A stretch of 64,000 bases of DNA from Paenibacillus mellifer (GCF_023195895.1 NZ_JALPRK010000012.1:1-64000); one strand, 5' to 3'; numbered from the stretch's first letter, positions 37,717 through 47,053 are shown. Notes: generated by a model from the sequence alone, not told the origin. Program-made: numbers and translations.

Positions 37717-38768
37717 GTGAGGCCCCCTTTCTGCATGTTTTCGTAGGAGATTGCTTCTTGAGGGAAGCGAACCCGGTTGCTCCATGATTGTTCGGCCTTA
37801 TCCAAAATAAGTGGATACGGTTTTACTTCTTCAAAAAAAAGCGCGACTTGTTCTCGGTTTTGAACTTGACCCGGTTTTACAGGAACAGGCGATTTGGCTT
37901 GCTGAGCCATTTCTTCATATAACGTTATCGCTAGCTGAATAGGATAGTCGGGGGAGGAGCGTTTCAAACTATCATAAATAGCAAAGCCGCTAGGGTCATA
38001 GTCTCCTGCATACCAAATGGTTGTTAAAGGAACAGGGACTCGCAAGTCTTCCAAGTATGACAAGGAAGAGACAATATGTTTCCCCCGTCCAAAAATCAAG
38101 AGTTCTGGGCTTAGGCCATATATGTTCCCGCTTTCCTCTAGCACCCTTCTGCATGAGTGAAAAAGGGAGCGGTTTTCAACGATCAAGATGCGGCGTACGT
38201 CCTCTGTCAGCATACGGGGCTGGAGCCAATACACAAAAGGCTCACCATAGACCCGAGCATAAAGGTCAGGAAGAGTTTTTTTGATCCGCCGCAAAAATTC
38301 TTTCCCCTCGCTGGTATCCATCCATTTTTCATCATGGAACAGCTGGTACGATCGTTCTTCCCGGGAAACCCAAATTTTAGGGCCGTGGCTTTCTAGGAAA
38401 GCGGCTACGGCCAAAATGCGACTCCAGGCTTCTTCAGTTTGTTCTCCAGGGTGGGATTGATAAAAGGACAAATCAATGAGCGAAGCCAAGGTCATAAACT
38501 GTCCTATATTCCACCTCGATTCAATCTGTTTTTTTATCAATCGCCATTCCACAGGGAGGTGGGGGTCCTTTCCATTGTGGATATTTTGTTTATTTTTTAC
38601 AGGTACAATCTCTCCATCATATTCTAAATCCCGCACAAAACTGGCAAACTTTTTATAGGAAAAGGCATCTATACCAACGGCGGACATAAATGCTTTCTCC
38701 AGCCGATGGATATCAAAAGTACGATTTTTTTGGGTGTTCAAATAGTTCAAAAGCCATTCTTTGTTCAT
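37713..38768 (-). CDS. jetD: Wadjet JetD, TOPRIM nuclease subunit
   Basis: A 351-residue protein, first gene of the operon. The C-terminal half is a TOPRIM domain: the Glu-containing strand RRILIVENRSLF (about 188-199) and the metal-binding GDYDPSGFAIY (about 253-263). JetD cleaves plasmid DNA that the JetABC condensin has looped. The N-terminal half (LLNYLNTQKNRTFDI...) is the arm and winged-helix part that docks on JetA. An AAAGGACAG site and a TATAAT box (38798-38803, complementary strand) lie upstream. Gene order D-A-B-C differs from the A-B-C-D order of the best-studied type. Confidence 0.9.
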   Translation of the reverse strand: MNKEWLLNYLNTQKNRTFDIHRLEKAFMSAVGIDAFSYKKFASFVRDLEYDGEIVPVKNKQNIHNGKDPHLPVEWRLIKKQIESRWNIGQFMTLASLIDLSFYQSHPGEQTEEAWSRILAVAAFLESHGPKIWVSREERSYQLFHDEKWMDTSEGKEFLRRIKKTLPDLYARVYGEPFVYWLQPRMLTEDVRRILIVENRSLFHSCRRVLEESGNIYGLSPELLIFGRGKHIVSSLSYLEDLRVPVPLTTIWYAGDYDPSGFAIYDSLKRSSPDYPIQLAITLYEEMAQQAKSPVPVKPGQVQNREQVALFFEEVKPYPLILDKAEQSWSNRVRFPQEAISYENMQKGGLT

Positions 38769-38881
38769 ATAATCTGTCCTTTTTGTCGTTTCCTATTATT
38801 ATAGCAGTTTCGACAAATTTACAGAATTATCGGTAGGCATCCAGATAAACGATCAACTCCTTTTTAATCGTTAACGAAATA

Positions 38882-39190
38882 ATGAGTAGTTATTCTGAGA
38901 TTGTGCTAAAATACGGACAAAGGGTAGAGATACAAATGAGTTTTTATGAAAACTTGGCACTACACAATTTTACATGGATTGGATGGTTGTTGATGAATCG
39001 GTGGTTAGATAAGCTTGAGAATCCAATTTTTAAAGTTTTAATTATAATAATGCTTGGATTGGGGACAGGTTTTTTACTGAACCATGACTGGAATAGGGCC
39101 ATCGAATCGATAACGATTGGTTTTATGATGTTCTTAATTTACCGTTCGGGCAGGAAGGTGGATGGTTTTATAAAGGATGATGAAAATTAA
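38882..39190 (+). CDS. Small membrane protein, unknown
   Basis: A 102-residue frame with two hydrophobic segments (FKVLIIIMLGLGTGFLLN and ITIGFMMFLIYRSG). Neither possible start has a strong ribosome site: ATG 38882 gives 102 residues, ATG 38936 gives 84 (MSFYENLALHNF) and has AGGGTAGAG upstream. It follows Wadjet divergently and is followed closely by another tiny gene. Function unknown. Confidence 0.5.
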   Translation: MSSYSEIVLKYGQRVEIQMSFYENLALHNFTWIGWLLMNRWLDKLENPIFKVLIIIMLGLGTGFLLNHDWNRAIESITIGFMMFLIYRSGRKVDGFIKDDEN

Positions 39191-39202
39191 AGAGGGATTA
39201 GG

Positions 39203-39385
39203 ATGATATTCGAAATCACTAAAAAAATGGACGAAAAGATTAGGGAATGGGACACATGTAAGGCAGTAGATGTGTCAGGAGCAAAGTTTTCTTACACATT
39301 CATTCCAACAAGCATTGGACTAGTTATCAAGGTTCGATGCGATATCTGCAACAGAGAATTGGATCTTACGGAGGACTGGGGATAG
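39203..39385 (+). CDS. Small cysteine-containing protein, unknown
   Basis: A 60-residue frame starting 12 bases after the previous gene, with AGAGGGATTAGG just upstream of the ATG. Residues near the C-terminus (VRCDICNRELDLTEDWG) contain a CxxC that could bind a metal. No family is recognised. The close spacing suggests co-transcription with the membrane protein before it. Confidence 0.5.
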   Translation: MIFEITKKMDEKIREWDTCKAVDVSGAKFSYTFIPTSIGLVIKVRCDICNRELDLTEDWG

Positions 39386-39451
39386 GAAAAAAAGAAAGGG
39401 GGCGATGATGTCTCGCGTTTCCCCTTGTACCATCGGAACATCTCTTTTTTT

Positions 39452-40366
39452 CTATTCGATCTTGCTCTTAAAGTTTAAAGGATCAATATATATTAAACCT
39501 TTTGTTTGTGCTGCTCTTATTTTTGCATCCAGCATTTCGAAAAATGATATGTTTCCGGAGAATACCATTGAAAGGTCACCGCCGTCAATCAGGATTGTCT
39601 TAATTGATTTTCCGGCAATTAAAGCCTTAACGGCATCCCGTGAGTAGCCGTTTATAGAAATGAATAAACCCCGTCCGTACATTTTCCCTTCAACCTTATA
39701 TGCAAAATGATAAAGTGCATCGCTAGCCGTCAAACTATCATGCCATTTTGCTTCTACTAAGTAATTTTCCCCATCCAATTTTAATGAACCATCTAATTGT
39801 TCCCCGTTAAGCTTAAAGGGCTCTGAAAAAGGCAAATTTGAGAAATCAGATAGCTTCTTTAGAAGGATTTCTAGCTGGTAACCCCTATTTTGATTTGAAG
39901 AATTTCCGCGGTATAGATTAATAAATTCTGCCTCTAGATCGACTAATGAGATCTTGGGAGCTGCCGCGGCTCTCCTTTCATCAGCCTGCTTCCTTAATTC
40001 TTTAGTTTTTGCATCACGTAACTCTTGAACTTGTTTCAAGTGATTTATGCAACGTTTCGCCTCTGCCTCATCTAAACGGTTTAGCTGTTTAAAATAATAT
40101 GGATCAAAATGATCCCAGTTAATAATGGAAGCTAGCATTGATCTAAATTGCCCAATTCCTTTATCGTCACGTGCATTTAATTGGCCGAAAACTTCATCAA
40201 TAATGGCAGCTCGATTTTTTTCTAGTCCCTGGCTTAAGACGGTTTTTAAGTCACGATTCGTACAACCATTATTTTTAAAAAAATCGATGATCTGCTCTTT
40301 TGGCCAAAAAATAGCTAAGATACAGGTACGCATCGCATCAGTAATATCTTTAGGAAAGGTCTGCAT
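39452..40366 (-). CDS. Mrr-like restriction endonuclease-fold protein
   Basis: A 304-residue protein; the ATG at 40366 (MQTFPKD) is preferred over a GTG nine bases upstream because an AAAGAG sequence sits at a better distance. The C-terminal half carries the PD-(D/E)xK pattern in GEQLDGSLKLDGENYLVEAKW (catalytic D...ExK), followed by a conserved AYKVEGKMYGRGLFISINGY strand-helix unit, as in Mrr_cat nucleases. The N-terminal half is helical with no known domain. It is monocistronic and may be a stand-alone nuclease guarding against modified or foreign DNA. Confidence 0.75.
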   Translation of the reverse strand: MQTFPKDITDAMRTCILAIFWPKEQIIDFFKNNGCTNRDLKTVLSQGLEKNRAAIIDEVFGQLNARDDKGIGQFRSMLASIINWDHFDPYYFKQLNRLDEAEAKRCINHLKQVQELRDAKTKELRKQADERRAAAAPKISLVDLEAEFINLYRGNSSNQNRGYQLEILLKKLSDFSNLPFSEPFKLNGEQLDGSLKLDGENYLVEAKWHDSLTASDALYHFAYKVEGKMYGRGLFISINGYSRDAVKALIAGKSIKTILIDGGDLSMVFSGNISFFEMLDAKIRAAQTKGLIYIDPLNFKSKIE

Positions 40367-40599
40367 TGTAATCACTCTTTTTCAGCAAATTCATTACATT
40401 CTCTTCCAATATTATCACAGAGACATGCCTGATTGAAGTAGGAATCCTTGTGATGAAATGTGCTGTGAGGTATAGGTCCTTAGAACCGAGTTAAATGGAT
40501 GTACTACGTTCAAATTGGCAGGAAAAAAGAGGGAATATGTCGAATTATTGAGATGTCTTGGAGTACGTTCGATATTAATTAATAAAGAGGTGCACTGCA

Positions 40600-42561
40600 A
40601 TGTGGGCGGATAATGAAACTTCGCAAGACTTGTTGGGTTTTAAAGTACATGCTGACTTAATAAGATCAGTTGTTACCAATCCCAAGCTACTACCTGTTAC
40701 ATTAGGGGTTTTTGGGGACTGGGGTAGTGGAAAAACAAGTATTATGAAAATGTTAGAGCATGATTTAGATTCCGAAAATTATCCTCCGGATTCGCCCGAA
40801 AAAGAGAAATATGAAAAAATCGCAGTTTTATATTTCAATGGTTGGCTTTTTGAAGGATATGACGATGCCAAGTCTGCGCTGCTTAGCTCAATTTTATTAC
40901 AGCTTGGGGAACACAAGAGATTCGGACCTAAAGTTAAAGAAAAAGTCGCTGGGCTAATAAAGTCTGTTAATTGGATGCGTGTAGCAAAATTCGGTGTAAA
41001 AGAAATCGGCATGCCTGCTCTGGCAGCATATATAACGGGCGGTGCAAGTATTGTACCGAGTTTAGTGGGCTCTGGTAAAAAAATATTGGGTTCAATACTG
41101 CCTAAAAAAGATGATGAAGAGGAAGGCGGAGAAGAAAGTGAATCAAAATCTGAAATCAATTGGGAGGAAATGATCAAGGAAGATAAGAGCGAAGCAAGTG
41201 CCATGGATGTTCGAACTTTTCGTCAGGACTTTGAAAAGCTGCTTAAAGATACAAATATTGAATCCTTAGTCGTATTAATCGATGATTTAGACAGGTGTTC
41301 AAACGAACGCATAATAGAAAATTTAGAAGCGATTAAGCTGTTTTTAAATGTTGAGAGAACTGCATTTATAATAGGAGCTGATCCTCGGATAGTGCGTCAT
41401 GCAATTGAGGTTAGGTATGCTCAAATGAAATTCAAGGATGAGCGGGACCCTGCTGAGGCATCAGAGAGGCTTGTAACCGATTACTTAGAGAAGTTGATAC
41501 AAATTCCATATAGATTGCCTAAGCTGTCACCGGCTGAGGTGGAAAGCTATATGGCACTGTTGTTCTGTGCTAGGGACATTGAAGATGAAACCTTACTTGG
41601 AAAGGTTCACAAGGCTTGCGAAGATCAAAGGTGTGCGAATCGTTATTCCGTATTCGGTTACGCTGCCGTGAAAGAAGCATTTGGAGAGGCCGAACTTCCA
41701 ACTGCGCTAAGCGAGAGTTTAATTTTCAGTTCCAGCATTGCCCCGCTCATTACTGAAGGACTTAAGGGAAATCCAAGGCAAGTTAAGCGATTTTTAAATG
41801 CCTATTTTCTGAGAAAGGAATTGGCAAAAGTTGCAGGATTGCAAAGTATCCGGGATGACGTTCTGGTAAAATTGATGGTTCTTGAATATGGACACTCTAA
41901 GCAATTTATGGATTTATTCGAATGGCAGGCAAAACAAGAAGGAAGGTCTAGCGAATTAAAGCAGCTTGAAGCGGTTTTGGCACCACCTGATGGCAATGTT
42001 GATAACGAAGAAGAGGCTAAAAAAATTGATTCACAATGGTCTTCTTCTTTTATGCGCCGCTGGATCGCAATGGAACCGTTATTGAGTGAGATAGATTTAA
42101 GAGATTATTTCTGGGTAGCGAGAGACAAGTTGAGTTCAACTTTATCCGGGGTATCTATGATTCCGCCACTTGTAAGGACGATACTTGACGATATTCTTTC
42201 TTCTAACGCAGGAAAGATGAGGCCTGCGGTTGAGTCTGCATTAAAGTTAAACGCAGATGATCGTATTTTATTGTTGAATCTGATTGAAAAGCATATTCAG
42301 CGTAATCCAGATCAAAAAGTTGGTTATGACGCATTGAGGGGGCTTATTGAGAAGGATGTTGTAGAAAGTATTGAAAGTCTTACTCGCACATTATTTAATG
42401 TTCCTGCTGGTGCTATTCCACCAGCGGTTGGTAGTGATTTGACCGCCTTAAATAGAAGTAAACCTATGTTGAAAGAGCATTTTGAACCTGTTATGAATCA
42501 CTTGAGATCGACCGAGACACGAATTGGTCGAGCTTTAAGACCTATTGAAGGAAAGAGGTAA
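40600..42561 (+). CDS. qatA: QatA, KAP-family P-loop ATPase
   Basis: A 653-residue KAP NTPase, the first gene of a QatABCD operon. Walker A FGDWGSGKTS lies at 38-47, the KAP-typical YFNGWLFEGYDDAKSALL follows at about 78, a hydrophobic segment is inserted at about 135-170, and Walker B with the KAP signature VLIDDLDRCS is at about 224-233. The ATG has AAGAGG upstream. The QatA-D set is known to give anti-phage protection by an undetermined mechanism. Neighbouring genes B, C and D follow at once. Confidence 0.9.
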   Translation: MWADNETSQDLLGFKVHADLIRSVVTNPKLLPVTLGVFGDWGSGKTSIMKMLEHDLDSENYPPDSPEKEKYEKIAVLYFNGWLFEGYDDAKSALLSSILLQLGEHKRFGPKVKEKVAGLIKSVNWMRVAKFGVKEIGMPALAAYITGGASIVPSLVGSGKKILGSILPKKDDEEEGGEESESKSEINWEEMIKEDKSEASAMDVRTFRQDFEKLLKDTNIESLVVLIDDLDRCSNERIIENLEAIKLFLNVERTAFIIGADPRIVRHAIEVRYAQMKFKDERDPAEASERLVTDYLEKLIQIPYRLPKLSPAEVESYMALLFCARDIEDETLLGKVHKACEDQRCANRYSVFGYAAVKEAFGEAELPTALSESLIFSSSIAPLITEGLKGNPRQVKRFLNAYFLRKELAKVAGLQSIRDDVLVKLMVLEYGHSKQFMDLFEWQAKQEGRSSELKQLEAVLAPPDGNVDNEEEAKKIDSQWSSSFMRRWIAMEPLLSEIDLRDYFWVARDKLSSTLSGVSMIPPLVRTILDDILSSNAGKMRPAVESALKLNADDRILLLNLIEKHIQRNPDQKVGYDALRGLIEKDVVESIESLTRTLFNVPAGAIPPAVGSDLTALNRSKPMLKEHFEPVMNHLRSTETRIGRALRPIEGKR

Positions 42562-42567
42562 TTTTAA

Positions 42568-43293
42568 ATGGGTACATCTAAAGGTTATGATGCCCCTTCA
42601 ACCCCTCAGTGGGGAGATTTGAAGGGAAAAGTCTCAAGGTTGGCTAAAGAAGGTCGTCCAGGTTTGGATAACTCCAAGCAATTAGTGGGACAGTTTATTC
42701 GTGCTAATGGCGGATCGCAAGGTGTGGCAAGAAACGGCGGCATGGGTGCTAAAAGCGCACAGGCCGTCGCGAGAAACTTAGGTTCTTTTCTTTCATTAGT
42801 TAACCGTGTTGGTCTCGACGAAGCACTGAAACAAACAGGACTAGAGCATTTAAAAGGTAAGACCACATCTGATATTATACTTTCACTTATTGACTATTTC
42901 GGAGAAGACGCAAGTACTATTGATCAAGTGGATGCTAGAAATGCCCTTTCTCAACTTATGGATGAGTTGTTCAGTGAGGCTGAGGGGATTGATGGTATTG
43001 GTCAAATATTAGAGGAATCTGCTCAACCTGACAACCTTACCGAGATGTTGGAAAGGTTTTTTGGTTACTATGTGTATCAACAATTTTGTCGCTCCTTTTA
43101 CGAAAGATTGGCTTCTAAAGTTGGTAATGCTCAAGCTGATGCTTTTCTCAATGATATATTGGATTATATTAAATCCGAAATAACAGTCTTAGCCCTTGAT
43201 AGAGACATTTCACAGATCGATTGGAATGGACAAGAAGGCGAAGCAATTTGTGTTCAAGTGTTAGAAAAAACACTAGATGTGTTCGGAGGTTAG
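42568..43293 (+). CDS. qatB: QatB
   Basis: A 241-residue protein without recognisable enzymatic motifs, rich in Gly and Ser in its first 80 residues (MGTSKGYDAPSTPQWGDLKG, then ARNGGMGAKSAQAVARNLGS). The rest is helical and acidic. It is called QatB from its position, 6 bases after the KAP ATPase and 2 bases before QatC, and from its size. Confidence 0.8.
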   Translation: MGTSKGYDAPSTPQWGDLKGKVSRLAKEGRPGLDNSKQLVGQFIRANGGSQGVARNGGMGAKSAQAVARNLGSFLSLVNRVGLDEALKQTGLEHLKGKTTSDIILSLIDYFGEDASTIDQVDARNALSQLMDELFSEAEGIDGIGQILEESAQPDNLTEMLERFFGYYVYQQFCRSFYERLASKVGNAQADAFLNDILDYIKSEITVLALDRDISQIDWNGQEGEAICVQVLEKTLDVFGG

Positions 43294-43295
43294 CC

Positions 43296-44639
43296 ATGAT
43301 AAACGTAACGGTAAGCGCGACGGAGAAAACCAAACTCGAACTAGCAAAAGTATCCATTCATAATACTGATACTGAAGAAACCTGTAATCTCGATTTTGAT
43401 TTTAAAACAGTATACCAAAGATGCGGAATCCCAAATTTAACAGTTTTGGACTTTTTATTTATGGCTTCTGTGTTTTATGCAACAGACAAATTTGTTGGAA
43501 GAAAAACAACAGAGGATAAATGGACTCGTGATATTAAGCTTAAAATCCCTGTATATGAGCTGACGAAGTGGCAAATGACAAAGGAGAATCTAGATAAGTG
43601 CATGTCATTTTTGACCGGGGACGTTTGGGATATAGAGTTTTATCTTAATAGCTCTCCTTTACATAGACCAACTGAAAGAAGACGTCGGCCAAGGCTAGTC
43701 TTGCCACATGTGCAAGCAGACATGGTTTGCTTATTCTCAGGTGGATTAGATTCATTAGTTGGCGCTATTGATTGGTTGGAGAGCAACCCAGAGAAAAATA
43801 TTTTGTTAGTAGGGCATTATGATGGTCAAGTAAGTGGACCAAAGACGGATCAGAGCAATCTTTTCAATCATTTACGGCCACAGTACTCTAATAGGATAGA
43901 TTCATTACAAATTAGGGCCGGCCAGCATCCATCGGGTAAGGAGACAACTTTCAGAAGTCGTTCCATTTTGTTTCTTGCAATCGGTATCTATGCAGCCGCG
44001 AGTATCGGTGAGGATATTCCATTGATGATACCGGAGAATGGAACAATCGCTTTAAACGTACCACTTACACCGTCTCGAAGAGGAACTTGTAGCACCAGAA
44101 CTGCTCATCCGAATTATTTACGAATGCTGGGTCATGTTCTTCAAAGCGTTGGGATATCTAACCCAATATTAAATCCATTAGGTGAGAAAACAAAAGGAGA
44201 GGCAATTAGCCAATGTAAAAACCAACAAATACTACGAAATGCGATTCCTGATTCAGTCTCCTGTGGAAAAAGCGGTCACAAGTCCAGCTGGATTAGAAGA
44301 GATGCAAAAGGTTGTGGGAGATGCGTTCCGTGTATTTTTAGAAGAGCATCATTGCATGTAATCAATGCAGATTCTGAAAATTATGGGATAGATATTTGTA
44401 GTGATGAAATCGATTTGACTGGCAACAAAACTTCTGCTTATGATTTTAGGGCTGTGTTGGCGTTTCTTGGGCATAAATATAATATTGAGGAAATAAAAAG
44501 GTTGCTGCTTTCAAGTGGCGTGCCTATCGAAGAAATTGATAAATATTCGAGTCTTGTTGTTCGAGCGATGGCCGAGGTACAGGAACTTATTAATGACAAA
44601 GGGACAACCGATATCAAACGATTAATTGGTCTTACTTAA
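43296..44639 (+). CDS. qatC: QatC, QueC-like PP-loop protein
   Basis: A 447-residue protein, ATG 43296 after GGAGG. The ATP-pyrophosphatase loop SGGLDS is at 148-153, and the zinc-binding Cys set of QueC proteins (CGKSGHKS...GCGRCVPC) at about 325-350. QueC makes 7-cyano-7-deazaguanine; in Qat the QueC-like protein is part of defence and an N-terminal 140-residue extension is present that the biosynthetic enzyme lacks. No other queuosine genes are near, which supports the defence assignment. Confidence 0.88.
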   Translation: MINVTVSATEKTKLELAKVSIHNTDTEETCNLDFDFKTVYQRCGIPNLTVLDFLFMASVFYATDKFVGRKTTEDKWTRDIKLKIPVYELTKWQMTKENLDKCMSFLTGDVWDIEFYLNSSPLHRPTERRRRPRLVLPHVQADMVCLFSGGLDSLVGAIDWLESNPEKNILLVGHYDGQVSGPKTDQSNLFNHLRPQYSNRIDSLQIRAGQHPSGKETTFRSRSILFLAIGIYAAASIGEDIPLMIPENGTIALNVPLTPSRRGTCSTRTAHPNYLRMLGHVLQSVGISNPILNPLGEKTKGEAISQCKNQQILRNAIPDSVSCGKSGHKSSWIRRDAKGCGRCVPCIFRRASLHVINADSENYGIDICSDEIDLTGNKTSAYDFRAVLAFLGHKYNIEEIKRLLLSSGVPIEEIDKYSSLVVRAMAEVQELINDKGTTDIKRLIGLT

Positions 44640-44653
44640 GGATGTGAATTAAA

Positions 44654-45403
44654 ATGATTGATGTTCATTGCCACATAGATTTGTACAAAAATCCCTATGT
44701 GGTAGCGAATGAAAATGAAAAAAAAGGTATTTCAACAATTGCGGTTACAAATTTACCGAGTCACTATGAATTGGGATATTCCCATTTAAAGGATTTTAAA
44801 TATATTCGAGTGGCTCTAGGTTTACACCCACTCTATGCAAATAAACATACGCCTACTGAAATGAAACGATTCATTGATCTTGTGAAAAAGACATCATACA
44901 TCGGAGAGATAGGACTAGACTTCTCACGAGAAGGCATTGCTACTAAAACAAAACAAATCCAAAGTTTCCGTCACGTGTTGACTCATATCAGTGATCGCCC
45001 TCGATTTATTACGCTGCATTCAAGAAGGGCAGAAGCTACTGTTCTGCAAATGTTAGAAGAGTTTTCAATAAAGGGAGCCGTTTTTCATTGGTATAGCGGT
45101 TCATTGTCCTTTCTTAAAGAAATTGTTGCAGCAGGTCATTACTTCTCAGTTAATCCGGCAATGCTCCAATCGTCAAACGGATGTAAAATCATCGCAAAGA
45201 TTCCTCGAAACCGATTATTAACGGAAACTGATGGGCCATTTGTCAAAATTGAAGACAAGATTGTTACGTCCCAAGATATATCGCTTGTTCAGAAATACTT
45301 AAGCTCGCTTTGGAGTTGCTCATATGAAGATGTTGAACGACAAATAAAAGATAACTTTAACCAGGCTTTGCTTCCAATCAAACAGTATAGTATTGGGGGT
45401 TGA
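44654..45403 (+). CDS. qatD: QatD, TatD-like metal-dependent nuclease
   Basis: A 249-residue TatD-family hydrolase. Metal ligands are visible: DVHCH at residues 3-7, GEIGLDF at about 84-90, LHSRRA at about 122, FHWYSG at about 140 and TETDGPF at about 204. TatD proteins are DNases or DNA-repair exonucleases. It is the fourth gene of the Qat operon, 14 bases after QatC. Confidence 0.88.
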   Translation: MIDVHCHIDLYKNPYVVANENEKKGISTIAVTNLPSHYELGYSHLKDFKYIRVALGLHPLYANKHTPTEMKRFIDLVKKTSYIGEIGLDFSREGIATKTKQIQSFRHVLTHISDRPRFITLHSRRAEATVLQMLEEFSIKGAVFHWYSGSLSFLKEIVAAGHYFSVNPAMLQSSNGCKIIAKIPRNRLLTETDGPFVKIEDKIVTSQDISLVQKYLSSLWSCSYEDVERQIKDNFNQALLPIKQYSIGG

Positions 45404-45448
45404 TGTACTGTAAATAATGGAAGGGAAACAAGAAATGAGGTGTTTGGG

Positions 45449-46072
45449 ATGCTTCCGTGCAGATCACCAGAGGTTAGAGAGAAGCTGGTTCAGGAATATG
45501 ATATAAAACCCATTGCTCATGTTCGTTTGTTAAACGGGCAAGAACGTAGAAGTTGTACTAAAGACTCACTTACTGACAGCTATTATTGCTTTTCTTATCG
45601 AGCGAAAAATGGTGATGTTACCGGAACTTTTTTATGCGGAATCTATGCAGCAAATCATTTTCTTGAATTGATTCATCATCCTAAATTAACACTTTTTGAC
45701 CCATTAGCATCTGAAACCGTTGGAACGGGAACAAGCAGCGCAAATGGAAATGCAGTTCTCGATGAAACATGGCATCCGGCTGCAAAGCAACTGTTTAATG
45801 CAATTAACTTGTTAATCATATGTTGGGGAATTGCTCCTGGAAGCGCACTGCAAGAAATCAAGAACGATCTTGAGAAATATAAAAGTCGCGAACCACTCCC
45901 CAGACAAATTAAAGCGATCAATACGATTATTTCAAGGGATAGGGGAGGCCGAACGCTTCAACAAATGCTTGATGAGTTGCGGAACAAAAATAACACAATT
46001 CGAAAGTTTCGATTTGATTTATTGAATGAGGCTCTAATCAAGTATAAAATTGAAAAATCTTTTTTTGGATAA
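45449..46072 (+). CDS. Unknown protein following QatD, possible fifth Qat gene
   Basis: A 207-residue protein; the ATG at 45449 has AGGTG 7 bases upstream and is preferred over a GTG three codons earlier. It lies 45 bases downstream of QatD in the same direction, and the next terminator comes after it. There is no recognised motif; the middle (TGTFLCGIYAANHFLELI) and the charged C-terminal half (RGGRTLQQMLDELRNKNNTIRKFR) look like a soluble globular protein. It could be part of the Qat transcript or an independent cargo gene. Confidence 0.6.
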   Translation: MLPCRSPEVREKLVQEYDIKPIAHVRLLNGQERRSCTKDSLTDSYYCFSYRAKNGDVTGTFLCGIYAANHFLELIHHPKLTLFDPLASETVGTGTSSANGNAVLDETWHPAAKQLFNAINLLIICWGIAPGSALQEIKNDLEKYKSREPLPRQIKAINTIISRDRGGRTLQQMLDELRNKNNTIRKFRFDLLNEALIKYKIEKSFFG

Positions 46073-46181
46073 GCACTGTGAACTCATTGGTCGGAGTGTT
46101 TGATTGATTGTACTGATCTACGCTGGCTCAATGACAAAAAACGTCAGGTTCGTTGAAATGGGTTTAGACTGGTACGAATAT

Positions 46182-46237
46182 AAAACCAGCGACAGCCTAG
46201 GACCGGAAAATAGTCCTAGACTGTCGCTGGTTTTTCT
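46182..46237. terminator. Strong bidirectional terminator
   Basis: ACCAGCGACAG plus CCTAGGAC pairs with GTCCTAG plus CTGTCGCTGGT around a small loop, with A and T runs on both sides. It can end the Qat transcript and, in the other direction, the small minus-strand gene at 46305-46493. Confidence 0.85.
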
Positions 46238-46304
46238 AATCGATGCTACTTTACATTTGGGTAGGAAAATGCTTCGTGAAGTGCTTTTTCGTTTCACGAG
46301 CTAT

Positions 46305-46493
46305 TTAACTTTTGAACGCTTTTTCAAGACGTTCTTTAATGAATTGACTGCTTCTCCGTCGATTCGCCTGCGGCTCAAGTATAACTTGCGCCGCGCTTTT
46401 CTTAGAAGGTGCAAATAACAACGCATCTTTGGGTTGCGTGCCTACTGCTTCCGTAACAACTTCGTTCAAGGATACATATACCATTGTCTCCAT
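46305..46493 (-). CDS. Small basic protein, uncertain
   Basis: A 62-residue frame starting METMVYVSLNEVVTEAVG, with GAGGGCGG upstream and a bidirectional terminator beyond its stop. The C-terminal half is Lys/Arg/Gln rich (QANRRRSSQFIKERLEKAF). No family recognised. The signals around it make it plausible but short length leaves doubt. Confidence 0.4.
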   Translation of the reverse strand: METMVYVSLNEVVTEAVGTQPKDALLFAPSKKSAAQVILEPQANRRRSSQFIKERLEKAFKS

Positions 46494-46726
46494 GATCCGC
46501 CCTCTTATCAGCATTCAAGTATAATCGAAACGTCGTGGGAATTACACCATTCACCAGAATAAATCATAACTTATAACGCCCGCCGTCTTAATTCATGGAT
46601 CTGGCGTTTCTTTGCGTTGAAGAAATAAATGGCGTAGCAACCAAAAAACCACTAGTTATATCTGTGTTTCAATAATTTATTATAAATTTATCGAAATATA
46701 AATATTACAGGTGGTGGGTGGGAATA

Positions 46727-47053
46727 ATGTATAAATCGGAAAAAGCAACAATAACCCCAAATGGTATTGTATTTAACACACGAACGTATACATGTAGGCG
46801 AGCAATAAAGGAACAATGGTTTGGATGCTCAACACATTATGAAAGAACTATACCGGTATTATATCGTCTTGATGATATCTCAACAATGATTATAGGGAAT
46901 ATCGAGGATGGAGATGTCTGTAGACAAGTTATGATTACTCCTTTCGAGGGAAAACGATTGACAGAATATCATGAGGCACTTGACTGTTTAAAAATCGCAA
47001 GAAAGAGATTTGGAAAATCTGGATCTAAATACCGTCGGAAGGTACCTCGGTGA
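46727..47053 (+). CDS. Small protein resembling a detached Mu-transposase C-terminal barrel
   Basis: A 108-residue protein, first gene of the transposition operon. The ATG at 46727 is preferred to an in-frame GTG at 46718 because AGGTGG lies at a normal distance. The order GIVFNTRTYTC..., then TIPVLYRLDDISTMIIGNI, then a basic helical tail (LKIARKRFGKSGSKYRRK) recalls the small beta-barrel at the C-terminus of Mu/TnsB transposases (a strand, then YDPxDLSxIxV). It may bind DNA or assist TnsAB. Its TGA overlaps the ATG of the TniQ gene (TGATG). Confidence 0.6.
   Translation: MYKSEKATITPNGIVFNTRTYTCRRAIKEQWFGCSTHYERTIPVLYRLDDISTMIIGNIEDGDVCRQVMITPFEGKRLTEYHEALDCLKIARKRFGKSGSKYRRKVPR

Noticed and set aside
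43296-44639. Queuosine biosynthesis gene queC
   Set aside because: The PP-loop and zinc Cys set fit, but the long N-terminal extension and the KAP ATPase and TatD neighbours identify it as QatC.
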